Assembly: GCA_002305995.1 (NCBI GenBank)
Contig: DBRN01000017.1
Location: 1-28,450 of the forward strand
DNA: 28,450 nucleotides
Origin: Atopobiaceae bacterium UBA1367
Lineage (GTDB): Bacteria > Actinomycetota > Coriobacteriia > Coriobacteriales > Atopobiaceae
Direction: 5' to 3'
Both the position numbers and the translations under genes were made by a program. Positions 1 through 8,492 of the stretch are shown here, in pieces; position 1 is the first letter of the stretch; every line of letters starts with the position of its first letter. The notes below the pieces were generated by a model. That model worked only from the letters and a program-made list of their open reading frames with translations, did no database searches and was not told where the DNA came from.

Positions 1-54
1 TTTTCCTTTCCAGGGTTGGGCGGCTTCTCGCACAGGTCGGTCAAAGCCTTTCCG
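1..54. repeat. Edge of a 42-bp-period repeat array (copy A)
   Basis: Bases 1-13 are the tail of one unit (TTTTCCTTTCC), and 29-54 is a second, degenerate unit (CGCACAGGTCGG followed by a TTTCC end). These are the same core elements as in the arrays at 15956-16480 and 24729-25085, in the inverted (GCACAA...TTTCC) orientation. The spacer between the two units resembles one of the spacers of the 16-kb array. The array continues beyond the left edge of the window, so its full size cannot be seen. Confidence 0.7.
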
Positions 55-328
55 CATGAGCCGCATGCATCAGATACGAGCCGCACGTACTGGATGAGCG
101 CACCCTCCGAGGCTCGCTCGCCGCACCAGACGAGCCGGGCTCTCCGCACAGGATGCTGGAAGGCCCAACCCCTCGATGCGCGACCCGCCGGCATGTGTCC
201 CGCCAGCCGCATCCCGCCAACCCGCACGCCCCGCCGGCCCGTACTCTACCGGCCCGCGGTCCACCAGCCGCATCCCGCCAGCTCGCATGCCCCCCGACCG
301 ACCCGCAGCCCACCAGCCCGCACGGCAG
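55..328. repeat. Non-coding region downstream of purL with tandem repeats
   Basis: No credible gene. A 30-bp unit beginning CCAGCCGCATCCCGCCA occurs at 203-232 and 264-293 (period 61, about four mismatches). A shorter third relative at 304-329 runs into the purL stop codon. The open frames across this stretch are compositional artefacts of very GC-rich DNA. No clear intrinsic terminator with a T tract was seen. Confidence 0.55.
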
Positions 329-3300
329 CTACACGAAGTAGCCCACCCCGCCTTCGAAGAGGGGCTGATGCGGGTTGCCCGGCACGTTCTTGAAGGTGCC
401 CTCCGAGAAGCGCTCGGTGTGGCCCATCTTGCCCAGCACGCGGCCGTCGGGGCTGGTGATGCCCTCGATGGACAGCACCGACCCGTTGGGGTTCACGGAG
501 AGGTCCATGCTCGGCACGCCGCGCTCGTCCACATACTGCGTGGCGATCTGCCCGGAGGCCGCCATCCGCGCCACCAGCTCGTCGTCCGCCACAAAGCGGC
601 CCTCGCCATGGCTGATGGCGATCGTGTGCACCTCCCCCACCGCGCACCGCGAGAGCCAGGGCGAGAGGTCGCTGGCAACGCGCGTGCGCACCAGCCGGCT
701 CTGGTGGCGACCGATGCTGTTGAAGGTGAGCGTGGGACAGCGTTCGTCCATCGGACGGATGTCGCCGTACGGAACGAGGCCCAGCTTGACAAGCGCCTGG
801 AAGCCGTTGCAGATGCCCAGGACGAGCCCGTCGCGCTCGCTGAGCAGCCGACGCACCGCCTCGGTCACCTCGGGCGCACGGAAGAACGCCGTGATGAACT
901 TGGCCGAGCCGTCGGGCTCGTCGCCGCCGCTAAAGCCGCCGGGGATCATGATGATCTGCGAGGCGTCGATCTGGCGCACCAGCTCGTGGGTGCTCTCGGC
1001 GACGCGCGCGGGCGTGAGGTTGTTGACGACGAGGGTGTGGGCCTCGGCACCGGCGCGCTCGAAGGCGCGCGCGGAATCGTACTCGCAGTTGTTGCCGGGA
1101 AACACGGGGATGATCACGCGCGGGCGCGGGATCCTGACAAGCGGCGCGACCTTGGGGGCATCGGCATGGTCGGCGCGACGATAGCTCACCGCCTCAACCG
1201 CCTCCCCCGCGCCGCGATACGGGAAGACCTGCTCCAGGGCCCCCTCCCACGCCTCCTGCAACACGGCGAGGTCCATCTCCTCGCCACAGGCGACAAGCGC
1301 ATACCGCTCGGTCGTGACGCCCAGCAGGCCCACGACCACGTCATCTGCCGGATCGTCCACGGTCGCATCGTCTGCCAGCTCCACGATGAAGCTGCCATAG
1401 GAGAGCCCGAGGAGCGCCTCCTCGGTGAAGTGGGCATCCACCTCGACGCCGATGCGGTTGCCCACGCACATCTTGAAGAGGGCCTCGGCGGGGCCACCGA
1501 ATCCGCAGGTGGAGACCGCGAGGGCGGCACCGGAGGCGATGAGGGCCTCCACGCAGTCGAGCGCGCCGAGCAGCGCATGCGCGCGCGGCGTGAGCCCGTC
1601 GGCCTCGTAGCGCGGGACGACGGAGATCACGCGATGCCCCGCACCCTTGAGCTCGGGCGAGGTGACGCGGTCGACCGTGCCGCAGGCCGTCGCGAAGCTG
1701 ACCAGCGTGGGCGGCACGTCCAGGTCCTCGAAGCTGCCGCTCATGGAGTCCTTGCCACCGATGGAGCCGATGCCCAGGTCGACCTGCGCCATCAGGGCGC
1801 CGAGCAGGGCGGCTGTGGGCTTGCCCCAGCGCTCGGGTTCGTCGCGCAGGCGCTCGAAGTACTCCTGGAAGGTGAGATAGGCCTGGCGGTGCGGCAGGCC
1901 GGCGGCAACCAGGCGCGAGACGCTCTCCACCACCGACAGGTACGCGCCCGTGAACTGGTTGGCGCTCATCAGGTAGGGGTTGAACCCCCAGGCCATGCCG
2001 CTGACCGTGGTGGTCTCGCCCAGCACCGGCAGCTTGGCGACCATGGCCATGCTCGGCGTGAGCTGCGTGCGGCCGCCGAAGGGCATGAGCACCGTGGCGG
2101 CGCCGATGGTGGAGTCGAAGCGCTCCGAGAGGCCCTTGTTGGAGGCCACGTTGAGGTCGCTCACCAGGCTGCGCATGCGCTCGAACACCGTGGCGCCCTC
2201 CCACGAGGGGGCGTAGGTCCCCTGCGCGCGGACGTGCGCCACCTGGTGCTTGGGAGCGCCGTTGGAGCCGAGGAACGCGCGGCTCACGTCCACGATGGTC
2301 TCGCCCTCCCACACCATGCGCAGGCGCGGCTCCTCGGTGACCGTCGCCACCGGCGTGGCCTCGAGGTTCTCCTCGTGGGCGTAGCCGACAAACGCGTCCA
2401 CGTCCTCGGGCGCCAGCGCCACTGCCATGCGCTCCTGGCTCTCCGAGATGGCGAGCTCGGTGCCGTCGAGACCCTCGTACTTCTTGGGCACCGTGTCGAG
2501 GTCGATGAGCAGGCCGTCTGCCAGCTCGCCTATGGCCACGCTCACGCCGCCGGCACCGAAGTCGTTGCAGCGCTTGATGAGCCGGCAGGCGTCCCCGCGG
2601 CGGAACAGTCGCTGGAGCTTGCGCTCCACGGGGGCGTTGCCCTTCTGGACCTCGGCGCCGCAGGTCTCGAGGCTCTCGAGCTTGTGGGCCTTGGAGCTGC
2701 CCGTGGCGCCGCCGATGCCGTCGCGCCCGGTGCGGCCGCCCAGCAGCACGATCACGTCTCCGGGGGCCGGGCGCTCGCGGCGCACGTTGGCCTGCGGGGC
2801 GGCGCCCACCACGGCGCCGATCTCCATGCGCTTGGCCAGGTAGCCGGGGTGATAGAGCTCGGACACCTGGCCCGTCGCCAGGCCGATCTGGTTGCCGTAG
2901 CTGGAGTAGCCGGCGGCGGCCGTGCGCACGAGCTTGCGCTGCGGGAGCTTGCCGGGGATGGTCTCGGAGACCGGAACGGTTGGGTCGGCGGCACCAGTCA
3001 CGCGCATGGCCTGGTAGACGTAGCTACGGCCGGAGAGCGGGTCGCGGATGGCGCCGCCGATGCAGGTCGCGGCGCCGCCGAAGGGCTCGATCTCGGTGGG
3101 GTGGTTGTGGGTCTCGTTCTTGAAGAGGAACAGCCAGTCCTCGTCCTCGCCGTTGACGTCGACCGTCACCTTGACTGTGCAAGCGTTGATCTCCTCGGAC
3201 TCGTCGAGGCCGGTGAGGAGGCCCCTCGCCTTGAGGTACCTGGCGCCGATGGTGCCCATGTCCATGAGGCACACGGGCGTCCCGGTGCGGCCCAGCTCCT

Positions 3301-4060
3301 CGCGCATCCGCAGGTAACGGTCGAAGGCGGCCTGCACCGCCGCGTCGTCGATCCGCACCTCGTCGAGCACCGTGCCAAAGGTGGTGTGGCGACAGTGGTC
3401 CGACCAGTAGGTGTCGATCATCCTGATCTCGGTGATGGTGGGGTCGCGCCGCTCCTGGCCAAAGTACTGCTGGCAGAACGTGATGTCGGCGAGGTCCATG
3501 GCGAGGCCGCGCTCGTCGATGAACGCCCGCAGCCCGTCCTGGGAGAGCTCGCGGAACCCCTCGAGCACCTCGACCATGGGCGGCTTGGGATACGCCATCC
3601 TGAGCGTCTCGCGCGTGGCGAGCGACGCCTCGCGCGCCTCGACGGGGTTGATCACGTAATGCTTGACGGCGGCGACGTCCTCGTCGGAGAGCGCGCCCTC
3701 CAGCACGTAGAGCCGCGCGGTGAGCACGTCTGGTCGCGCGCCCTGCGTGAGCAGCTGCACGCACTCGCTCGCCGAGTCGGCGCGCTGGTCGAACTGGCCA
3801 GGCAGAAACTCCACGGCAAACACCGCCGCATCCCCGAAGGCGGGCAGCGCGAAGAACACGTCATCCGACTGCGGCTCGGAGAACACGGTGGGCACGCAGC
3901 GGCCGAAGAGCTCCTCGGAGATGCCCTCGACGTCGTAGCGATTGATGAGCCTGAGCTTGGTGAGCCCCTGGATGCCGAGCGTGTGGCGCAGCTCGTGGCT
4001 GAGCTGGCGTGCCTCGACGTCAAAACCGGGCTTCTTCTCAACATAGACGCGGGAGACCAT
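329..4060 (-). CDS. purL: Phosphoribosylformylglycinamidine synthase (fused PurL/PurQ type)
   Basis: Catalyses the ATP- and glutamine-dependent conversion of FGAR to FGAM, the fourth step of de novo purine synthesis, in the cytosol. The protein is 1243 aa, the usual size for the long single-chain form seen in clostridia and Coriobacteriia. Visible landmarks are the N-terminal PurS-like start (MVSRVYVEKKPGFDVEARQ), the synthetase motifs DTYWSDHCRHTTF and KNETHNHPTEIEPFGGA, a second synthetase half (GIGSIGGKDSMSG), and a C-terminal class I glutamine amidotransferase. The amidotransferase has FPGNNCEYDSARA, a GICNGFQ nucleophile elbow (Cys near residue 1084) and SHGEGRF. The ATG at 4060 is chosen because it starts the conserved N-terminus and follows AGGAAGG. 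The open frame extends far upstream to 6433, but only through the antisense of other genes. No other pur gene is adjacent. Confidence 0.97.
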   Translation of the reverse strand: MVSRVYVEKKPGFDVEARQLSHELRHTLGIQGLTKLRLINRYDVEGISEELFGRCVPTVFSEPQSDDVFFALPAFGDAAVFAVEFLPGQFDQRADSASECVQLLTQGARPDVLTARLYVLEGALSDEDVAAVKHYVINPVEAREASLATRETLRMAYPKPPMVEVLEGFRELSQDGLRAFIDERGLAMDLADITFCQQYFGQERRDPTITEIRMIDTYWSDHCRHTTFGTVLDEVRIDDAAVQAAFDRYLRMREELGRTGTPVCLMDMGTIGARYLKARGLLTGLDESEEINACTVKVTVDVNGEDEDWLFLFKNETHNHPTEIEPFGGAATCIGGAIRDPLSGRSYVYQAMRVTGAADPTVPVSETIPGKLPQRKLVRTAAAGYSSYGNQIGLATGQVSELYHPGYLAKRMEIGAVVGAAPQANVRRERPAPGDVIVLLGGRTGRDGIGGATGSSKAHKLESLETCGAEVQKGNAPVERKLQRLFRRGDACRLIKRCNDFGAGGVSVAIGELADGLLIDLDTVPKKYEGLDGTELAISESQERMAVALAPEDVDAFVGYAHEENLEATPVATVTEEPRLRMVWEGETIVDVSRAFLGSNGAPKHQVAHVRAQGTYAPSWEGATVFERMRSLVSDLNVASNKGLSERFDSTIGAATVLMPFGGRTQLTPSMAMVAKLPVLGETTTVSGMAWGFNPYLMSANQFTGAYLSVVESVSRLVAAGLPHRQAYLTFQEYFERLRDEPERWGKPTAALLGALMAQVDLGIGSIGGKDSMSGSFEDLDVPPTLVSFATACGTVDRVTSPELKGAGHRVISVVPRYEADGLTPRAHALLGALDCVEALIASGAALAVSTCGFGGPAEALFKMCVGNRIGVEVDAHFTEEALLGLSYGSFIVELADDATVDDPADDVVVGLLGVTTERYALVACGEEMDLAVLQEAWEGALEQVFPYRGAGEAVEAVSYRRADHADAPKVAPLVRIPRPRVIIPVFPGNNCEYDSARAFERAGAEAHTLVVNNLTPARVAESTHELVRQIDASQIIMIPGGFSGGDEPDGSAKFITAFFRAPEVTEAVRRLLSERDGLVLGICNGFQALVKLGLVPYGDIRPMDERCPTLTFNSIGRHQSRLVRTRVASDLSPWLSRCAVGEVHTIAISHGEGRFVADDELVARMAASGQIATQYVDERGVPSMDLSVNPNGSVLSIEGITSPDGRVLGKMGHTERFSEGTFKNVPGNPHQPLFEGGVGYFV

Positions 4061-4426
4061 GTGGCCCTGCCTTCCTGGGATCAGTGGCAACGCAGCGAGA
4101 CGCCACCATGATACGCGAGGCGATGGGTGCGCCGCGTGCCAGGGGTGCCGTGCACCAAAGCTGCGGAGGGGGTGCTGGCCGGTGTCCTGCGGGCAGGTGG
4201 GGGGGGGTGTCCCGCGAGCGGGGACGGGCAGGTGGGGGGCAGGTGGAGGCGGGCGGTCTCCCCGCGGTCGTTCGCGGGCGGGCGGCTCCCCGCGGCCCAT
4301 GCGGACGGGCGGAGGCAGGCAGGTAGGCGGCTCCCCGCGTCCCACGCGGGCGTCATCTGCCCATCTCCTCGGTAGCACACGTGTTCTCATTCGCGCTACA
4401 ATGAACAGTCTACGGAGGGGGTGCGC
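4061..4426. repeat. Divergent intergenic region with G-rich and hairpin repeats
   Basis: Lies between the divergent purL and TerB-type genes. The segment 4185-4250 is strongly G-rich on the + strand, with a nine-G run and CGGGCAGGTGGGG-like repeats, so G-quadruplex formation is conceivable. The segment 4256-4356 holds three related units, each starting CTCCCCGCG and able to fold into a short hairpin; the clearest is CCCGCGT-ccc-ACGCGGG near 4336-4352. No ORF here looks genuine. Confidence 0.5.
4397..4402 (+). promoter_or_regulatory. Candidate -10 element for the TerB/BrxD-like operon
   Basis: TACAAT sits about 25 nt upstream of the probable start codon, in the only AT-rich patch of the gap. 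No convincing -35 hexamer lies 16-18 nt upstream, so this is a weak call based on one hexamer and its position. Confidence 0.3.
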
Positions 4427-6481
4427 GTGGCCGACATCGACAGCATCATCGACCGGCTGCTCGGCGACCGTCGCATCAGCGAGGGCGCGGCGTTCTCCGG
4501 GCGCTCGTACTCCGACCAGCCCCTCATCGAGCGCGGCAGCGACTTCAAGGCCCGCATGGCGCAGCGCGCGCAGGAGCGGGCGGCGCGCCGCCAGCACGAT
4601 GCGGCGATGCGCAGGGAGCGCGCCGGGAGAGGCGGCATCCGGGAGGGCCGCACCTCGGGGGAGCCTTACGACGTCGGCCTCCCCTACGACCTCGACCTCG
4701 GCAGCGACGCGAGCGCTGGCCTCAGGCTCGGCCTCGGCTTCGACGCGCCGCCCCGCGCCACGACCCCCTGGCCAGCCACCGAGCCGGTACCTGAGCGCAT
4801 ACGGGAGATGCGCAAGCTCGAGGGGGCGGGACTCCCCCCGTCGCTCGCCTATGGGAGCATGACCGTCAGCTCGCTCTTCTACCAGCAGGCTCGGCTGATG
4901 GAGGACTACGAGGACGACTACGAGTTTCACGGCGACTTCGCGCACTACTACCCCACCTACGCCCTCATGTCGGACCACCAGCTTCGCGGCTACTTCTCGT
5001 GGAGGACGCGCGTGCGGGCCGGGCAGATCGGCCCGGCTCCCCTCTCCTTCGCCTTCGTCCACGTCTACGAGCTGCTGTGCGGCGTGGGCACCACGCCCGG
5101 CCCCCAGGGCCTGCGCGACCTGCGCAGCTTCATGGACGGCTACCGTGCGGCGGGCGAGGCGCAGGGGGCCCGGCTCGGCACCTATGTGACGCGCTGGGCA
5201 AAGGACTACGCCGTCTACCATGACATCCAGGACGCCTTGGGAAACGGGCCCGCGGATGCCCTGAACGGCGCCGTCGTCACGCTCCTGCGGGCCGAGCACA
5301 CCTGGCTCGCCTCGCAGGCGCGCGCGCCGAAGGTCCCCCATGCCGATGCCACAGGCCCAGCCCCCGCACAGGAAGCGCTTTTCGGCGCGCTGGGCACCGC
5401 CTCCTCGTACCACATAGCCGAGTCCCGCCTCGCCAAGGGCGAGCCCGCGCTTGTCGCCCGCGTCGCATGCGACGTCTTCCATCAGCTGGTGCTGCACTGC
5501 AGCAGGCGACGCAAGACGGATTTCGTGGAGGGCCTCTTCGGCTTTGCCTCGCGCGTCCCCTACACCATGTTCTCGGCGGCGGCCTTCCACGAGGGCGCGC
5601 CTCACCCCGACGGCACCGTGCGCGTGAGCGACTGCGAGACCTTCGTGTGCCGCGATGGCCGATGGCACCGGATCCTGGCCTGCGACGCCCCCGGTCGCAG
5701 CGCTGAGCTGGGACGCATCATGCATGCGGTCGACCGGGAGCTGCGACGACAGCTCGACTATCCTTACCCCCTCAAGGAGCGCGCGGTCCCCCTGTACGTG
5801 CAGAGGCTCGTCGCGGGCGCCGTCGCCGCGTGCCTGGAGGAGCGCAGGGAGGCCGAGCGTCGGCGTATCACCATCGACCTGAGCAAGCTGGGGAACATCC
5901 GCGCGGCGGCGGCCGTCACGCAGGAGGCGCTGCTCACCGACGAGGAGCGCGGCGCGCAGGCGGCAGAGGGCGCCCCGGCCAGCGCGCGGGAGCGCATGGG
6001 TGTCGTGCCTGCGGCCGCAGGGGCTGATGCGCACCCTGGCGTAGGCCCTGGCGCAGGTCACGGCGGCATGCCGCCGAGCGAGGGGACGGCACCTGCCGCA
6101 AGCGGCACGGACGGCACGCCCGTCTCGCCCGGCGCGCCCTCCACGCCCCCTGCGCCTGCCGCGCCCGGCGCGCCCGGCGCGCCCCCCGCGTCCTCCGCGT
6201 CCTCCGCACCTGCCGCGCCCCCCGCTGGCGGCGACGCCCGCGAGCTCGGCCAGGGCGGCCCGCTCTCCCCGCTTGAGGCGCGCGTCATCGCCGGCCTCGT
6301 GGAGGGCACGCCCCTCTCCGAGCTCCTCTCGCCCACCGACCCCTTCCCATCGGTCGTCATCGACGGCATCAACGAGAAGCTCTTCGACCTGATAGGCGAC
6401 GCCGTCATCGAGTTCGATGGCGGCGAGCCCCACGTCATCAACGACTACCTGGACGACATCAGGGAGGTCCTGGCACCATGA
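4427..6481 (+). CDS. TerB-N/TerB-C domain protein (cassette gene 1)
   Basis: A 684-aa protein. Residues about 15-120 are charged and low complexity. A TerB-N-like region surrounds YYPTYALMSDHQLRGYFSW (about 174-192), followed by a helical core (FAFVHVYELLCGVG). A Pro/Ala/Gly-rich linker spans about 526-610. The last 70 residues match a TerB-C-type ending (VIDGINEKLFDLIGDAVIE, HVINDYLDDI). TerB-N and TerB-C modules flank helicase/ATPase genes in predicted DNA-processing operons; the biochemical role is unknown. The GTG at 4427 is preferred because GGAGGGG lies 6 nt upstream; an in-frame GTG at 4421 abuts that site. Its stop overlaps the next ATG (ATGA), which implies translational coupling. 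The domain calls come from motif recognition by eye, not a profile search. Confidence 0.8.
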   Translation: MADIDSIIDRLLGDRRISEGAAFSGRSYSDQPLIERGSDFKARMAQRAQERAARRQHDAAMRRERAGRGGIREGRTSGEPYDVGLPYDLDLGSDASAGLRLGLGFDAPPRATTPWPATEPVPERIREMRKLEGAGLPPSLAYGSMTVSSLFYQQARLMEDYEDDYEFHGDFAHYYPTYALMSDHQLRGYFSWRTRVRAGQIGPAPLSFAFVHVYELLCGVGTTPGPQGLRDLRSFMDGYRAAGEAQGARLGTYVTRWAKDYAVYHDIQDALGNGPADALNGAVVTLLRAEHTWLASQARAPKVPHADATGPAPAQEALFGALGTASSYHIAESRLAKGEPALVARVACDVFHQLVLHCSRRRKTDFVEGLFGFASRVPYTMFSAAAFHEGAPHPDGTVRVSDCETFVCRDGRWHRILACDAPGRSAELGRIMHAVDRELRRQLDYPYPLKERAVPLYVQRLVAGAVAACLEERREAERRRITIDLSKLGNIRAAAAVTQEALLTDEERGAQAAEGAPASARERMGVVPAAAGADAHPGVGPGAGHGGMPPSEGTAPAASGTDGTPVSPGAPSTPPAPAAPGAPGAPPASSASSAPAAPPAGGDARELGQGGPLSPLEARVIAGLVEGTPLSELLSPTDPFPSVVIDGINEKLFDLIGDAVIEFDGGEPHVINDYLDDIREVLAP

Positions 6482-7812
6482 CCCAACAGCCGCAGCGCGT
6501 CCCGCGCCGCATAGCGTCCGTCATCATCAACTCCCTCAAGGGAGGCGTCGTTCCCCGTGTGGGCCTGCCCTACATCACCGTGGGCCGCGAGGCGGAGATA
6601 GGGGCGCTGCTCCACGACCTCGAGCTCGTCGCGGACGGCGGGGCGTCGTTCCGCTTCTTGGTCGGCCGCTACGGCAGCGGCAAGAGCTTCCTGCTGCAGA
6701 CCATCCGCAACCACGCCATGGGCAGGGGCTTCGTGGTGGCGGACGCCGACCTCTCCCCCGAGCGGCGCCTGCACGGCACCAAGGGGCAAGGGCTGGCCAC
6801 CTACCGCGAGCTCATCGGCAACCTCTCGACCAAGACCCAGCCCGAGGGAGGAGCCCTCACGCTCGTGCTCGAGCGCTGGATCTCGGGGGTGCAGACGCAG
6901 GTGGCCATGGGCTCGGGGCTCCCTCCCAGCGACCCGGCCTTTGCCGCCGAGGTCGAGCGGTCCATCATGGCCCAGATCCAGCAGCTGCAGGAGCTGGTGC
7001 ACGGCTTTGACTTCGCGCGGCTGCTCACGCTGTACTGGCGTGCCCACCTCGAGGGCGACGACGACACCAAGGCCCATGTCATCCGATGGTTCCGCGGCGA
7101 GTACCGCACCAAGACCGAGGCGCGCGCCGACCTTGGTGTCAGCGTCATCATCACCGACGACGACTGGTACGACTACCTCAAGCTCCTCGCCGCGTTCTTC
7201 AGAGGCGCCGGATACGAGGGCCTCGTCATCCTCGTGGACGAGCTGGTCAACCTGTACAAGATCCCCAACGCCATCAGCAGGCAGTACAACTACGAGAAGA
7301 TCCTCACCATGTACAACGACACCCTGCAGGGCAGGGCGCACCACCTCGGCATCATCATGGGCGGCACCCCGCAGAGCATCGAGGACCGCAGGCGCGGCAT
7401 CTACAGCTACGAGGCCCTGCGGTCGAGGCTTGCCCAGGGGCGCTTCTCCGGCGAGGGCCTGACGGACCTGCTCGCGCCGGTCATCCGACTGCAGCCGCTC
7501 ACCCACGAGGAGCTGCTCGTGCTCATCGAGAAGCTCGCCGACATCCACGCGGGGCTCTTTGGCTACGAGCGCGTGGTCGGCGAGGCCGACCTCGTCGGCT
7601 TCCTGCAGCTGGAGTACGGCCGCGTGGGGGCCGACACCCACCTCACGCCGCGCGAGGTCATCCGCGACTTCGTGGAGCTGCTCGACATCCTGTACCAGAC
7701 GCCGGGCCTCACCGTCGAGGAGGTGCTGGGCGCGGGAGGCCTGCCCTCACAGGCCCCGAGCTCCGACGGCGGAGACCAGGTGAGCGGCCAGTTCGTCGAG
7801 TTCGAGATCTGA
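6478..7812 (+). CDS. BrxD-like (DUF2791) P-loop ATPase (cassette gene 2)
   Basis: A 444-aa AAA-type/STAND-like ATP-binding protein. Walker A is GRYGSGKS at residues 63-70, followed by the family-typical VVADADLSPERRLHG. Walker B is LVILVDE at about 249-255, and a sensor-like strand GIIMGGTPQS lies at 291-300. This arrangement is characteristic of the BREX ATP-binding/DUF2791 family, which includes BrxD of type 2 BREX. Its start overlaps the upstream TerB-type gene by 4 nt, so the two are made together. The last ~25 residues are Ser/Gly-rich and probably disordered. Likely role (inference): the ATP-driven motor or switch of a DNA-processing complex with the TerB-type protein and the downstream helicase. 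Confidence 0.85.
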   Translation: MTQQPQRVPRRIASVIINSLKGGVVPRVGLPYITVGREAEIGALLHDLELVADGGASFRFLVGRYGSGKSFLLQTIRNHAMGRGFVVADADLSPERRLHGTKGQGLATYRELIGNLSTKTQPEGGALTLVLERWISGVQTQVAMGSGLPPSDPAFAAEVERSIMAQIQQLQELVHGFDFARLLTLYWRAHLEGDDDTKAHVIRWFRGEYRTKTEARADLGVSVIITDDDWYDYLKLLAAFFRGAGYEGLVILVDELVNLYKIPNAISRQYNYEKILTMYNDTLQGRAHHLGIIMGGTPQSIEDRRRGIYSYEALRSRLAQGRFSGEGLTDLLAPVIRLQPLTHEELLVLIEKLADIHAGLFGYERVVGEADLVGFLQLEYGRVGADTHLTPREVIRDFVELLDILYQTPGLTVEEVLGAGGLPSQAPSSDGGDQVSGQFVEFEI

Positions 7813-8492
7813 GGGTCGGAAGCGCGCAGCTTGGCACCATCGGCGTCTCGCCGCGCGAGACATGGATGCGCGGCCAGGCTTTGCGGAATGCCCGCAGGGC
7901 TAGCCCCTACTTCCTGCGACCAGGCTCATCATACCTACGGTTTCTGACGCAATCTCCTTTGTGCTAGCGCACGCGTAATTTGTCGGTCATTTTTCGAGCG
8001 GGCTGCCGAAGGGGCCACCGACAATTTGATTGATCTGCACATTTCGAGTGCCTATAGGGGGCATGGCGGCAGGGCTACTTGCAAAAGTACAGACAAATCG
8101 TATTCCGTCCTCCTTTGCCAGCGTTCTCGCACCGACAAATTAACTTGTCGGTGCCCCAGTTACAGGAATTGAGGCGGTTGGGAAGTTTGTCTGTACTTCT
8201 TGGGGTGCTCAGCAAAAAACAGGACCTGTCGGAGCCCGAATTTCACCGACAAACGTATTTGTAGGTGGCCCTGCAGGAGGCGCCTTCGTAAAAGTACAGA
8301 CAAATTGCTCCCTGCCAGGTTGCCACAAGGCCGGGGCTCCCTGCCAAGCTGCTGCAGGCCCGGTCCCTCCGACCTCCCGACCCCCTGCTAGCCCACCGCA
8401 GGGCTGGACCACCCGGCTCCCCTTTCCGCCGACATCCAGACAGCCGAGTATCATGGGAACATCACATCCGCCTCGTCCTCCCGGAGCAGCAC
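7813..8492. repeat. 680-nt intergenic region with two interspersed motif families
   Basis: Separates the ATPase and helicase genes and contains no believable ORF. Between 7970 and 8310 the DNA is AT-richer than its surroundings. It carries family 1, AAAAGTACAGACAAAT, at 8083-8098 and 8290-8305, and inverted (one variant base) at 8183-8198. Family 2 is ACCGACAAATT and its complement, at 7977-7987, 8017-8027, 8129-8154 and 8244-8267. The last two form dyads. The 8310-8490 part is GC-rich, with no structure beyond short repeats of TGCCA and GGCC. Confidence 0.75.
8129..8154. promoter_or_regulatory. Perfect 10-bp inverted repeat upstream of the helicase gene
   Basis: GCACCGACAA and TTGTCGGTGC flank a 6-nt centre (ATTAAC). 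A close relative at 8244-8267 has CACCGACAAA and TTTGTAGGTG arms with one mismatch around CGTA. Dyads of this size suit a dimeric DNA-binding protein. They could also be hairpins in RNA reading through from the ATPase gene. No protein is known to me for this motif. Confidence 0.5.

Noticed and set aside
176..4111. 1311-aa + strand open frame
   Set aside because: It is antisense to purL over its whole length. Its His/Ala/Leu-rich composition is what the complement of GC-rich coding DNA gives.
4061..6433. N-terminal extension of PurL to 6433
   Set aside because: The frame runs antisense through the TerB-type gene, whereas the conserved PurL N-terminus starts at 4060 with a good ribosome-binding site.
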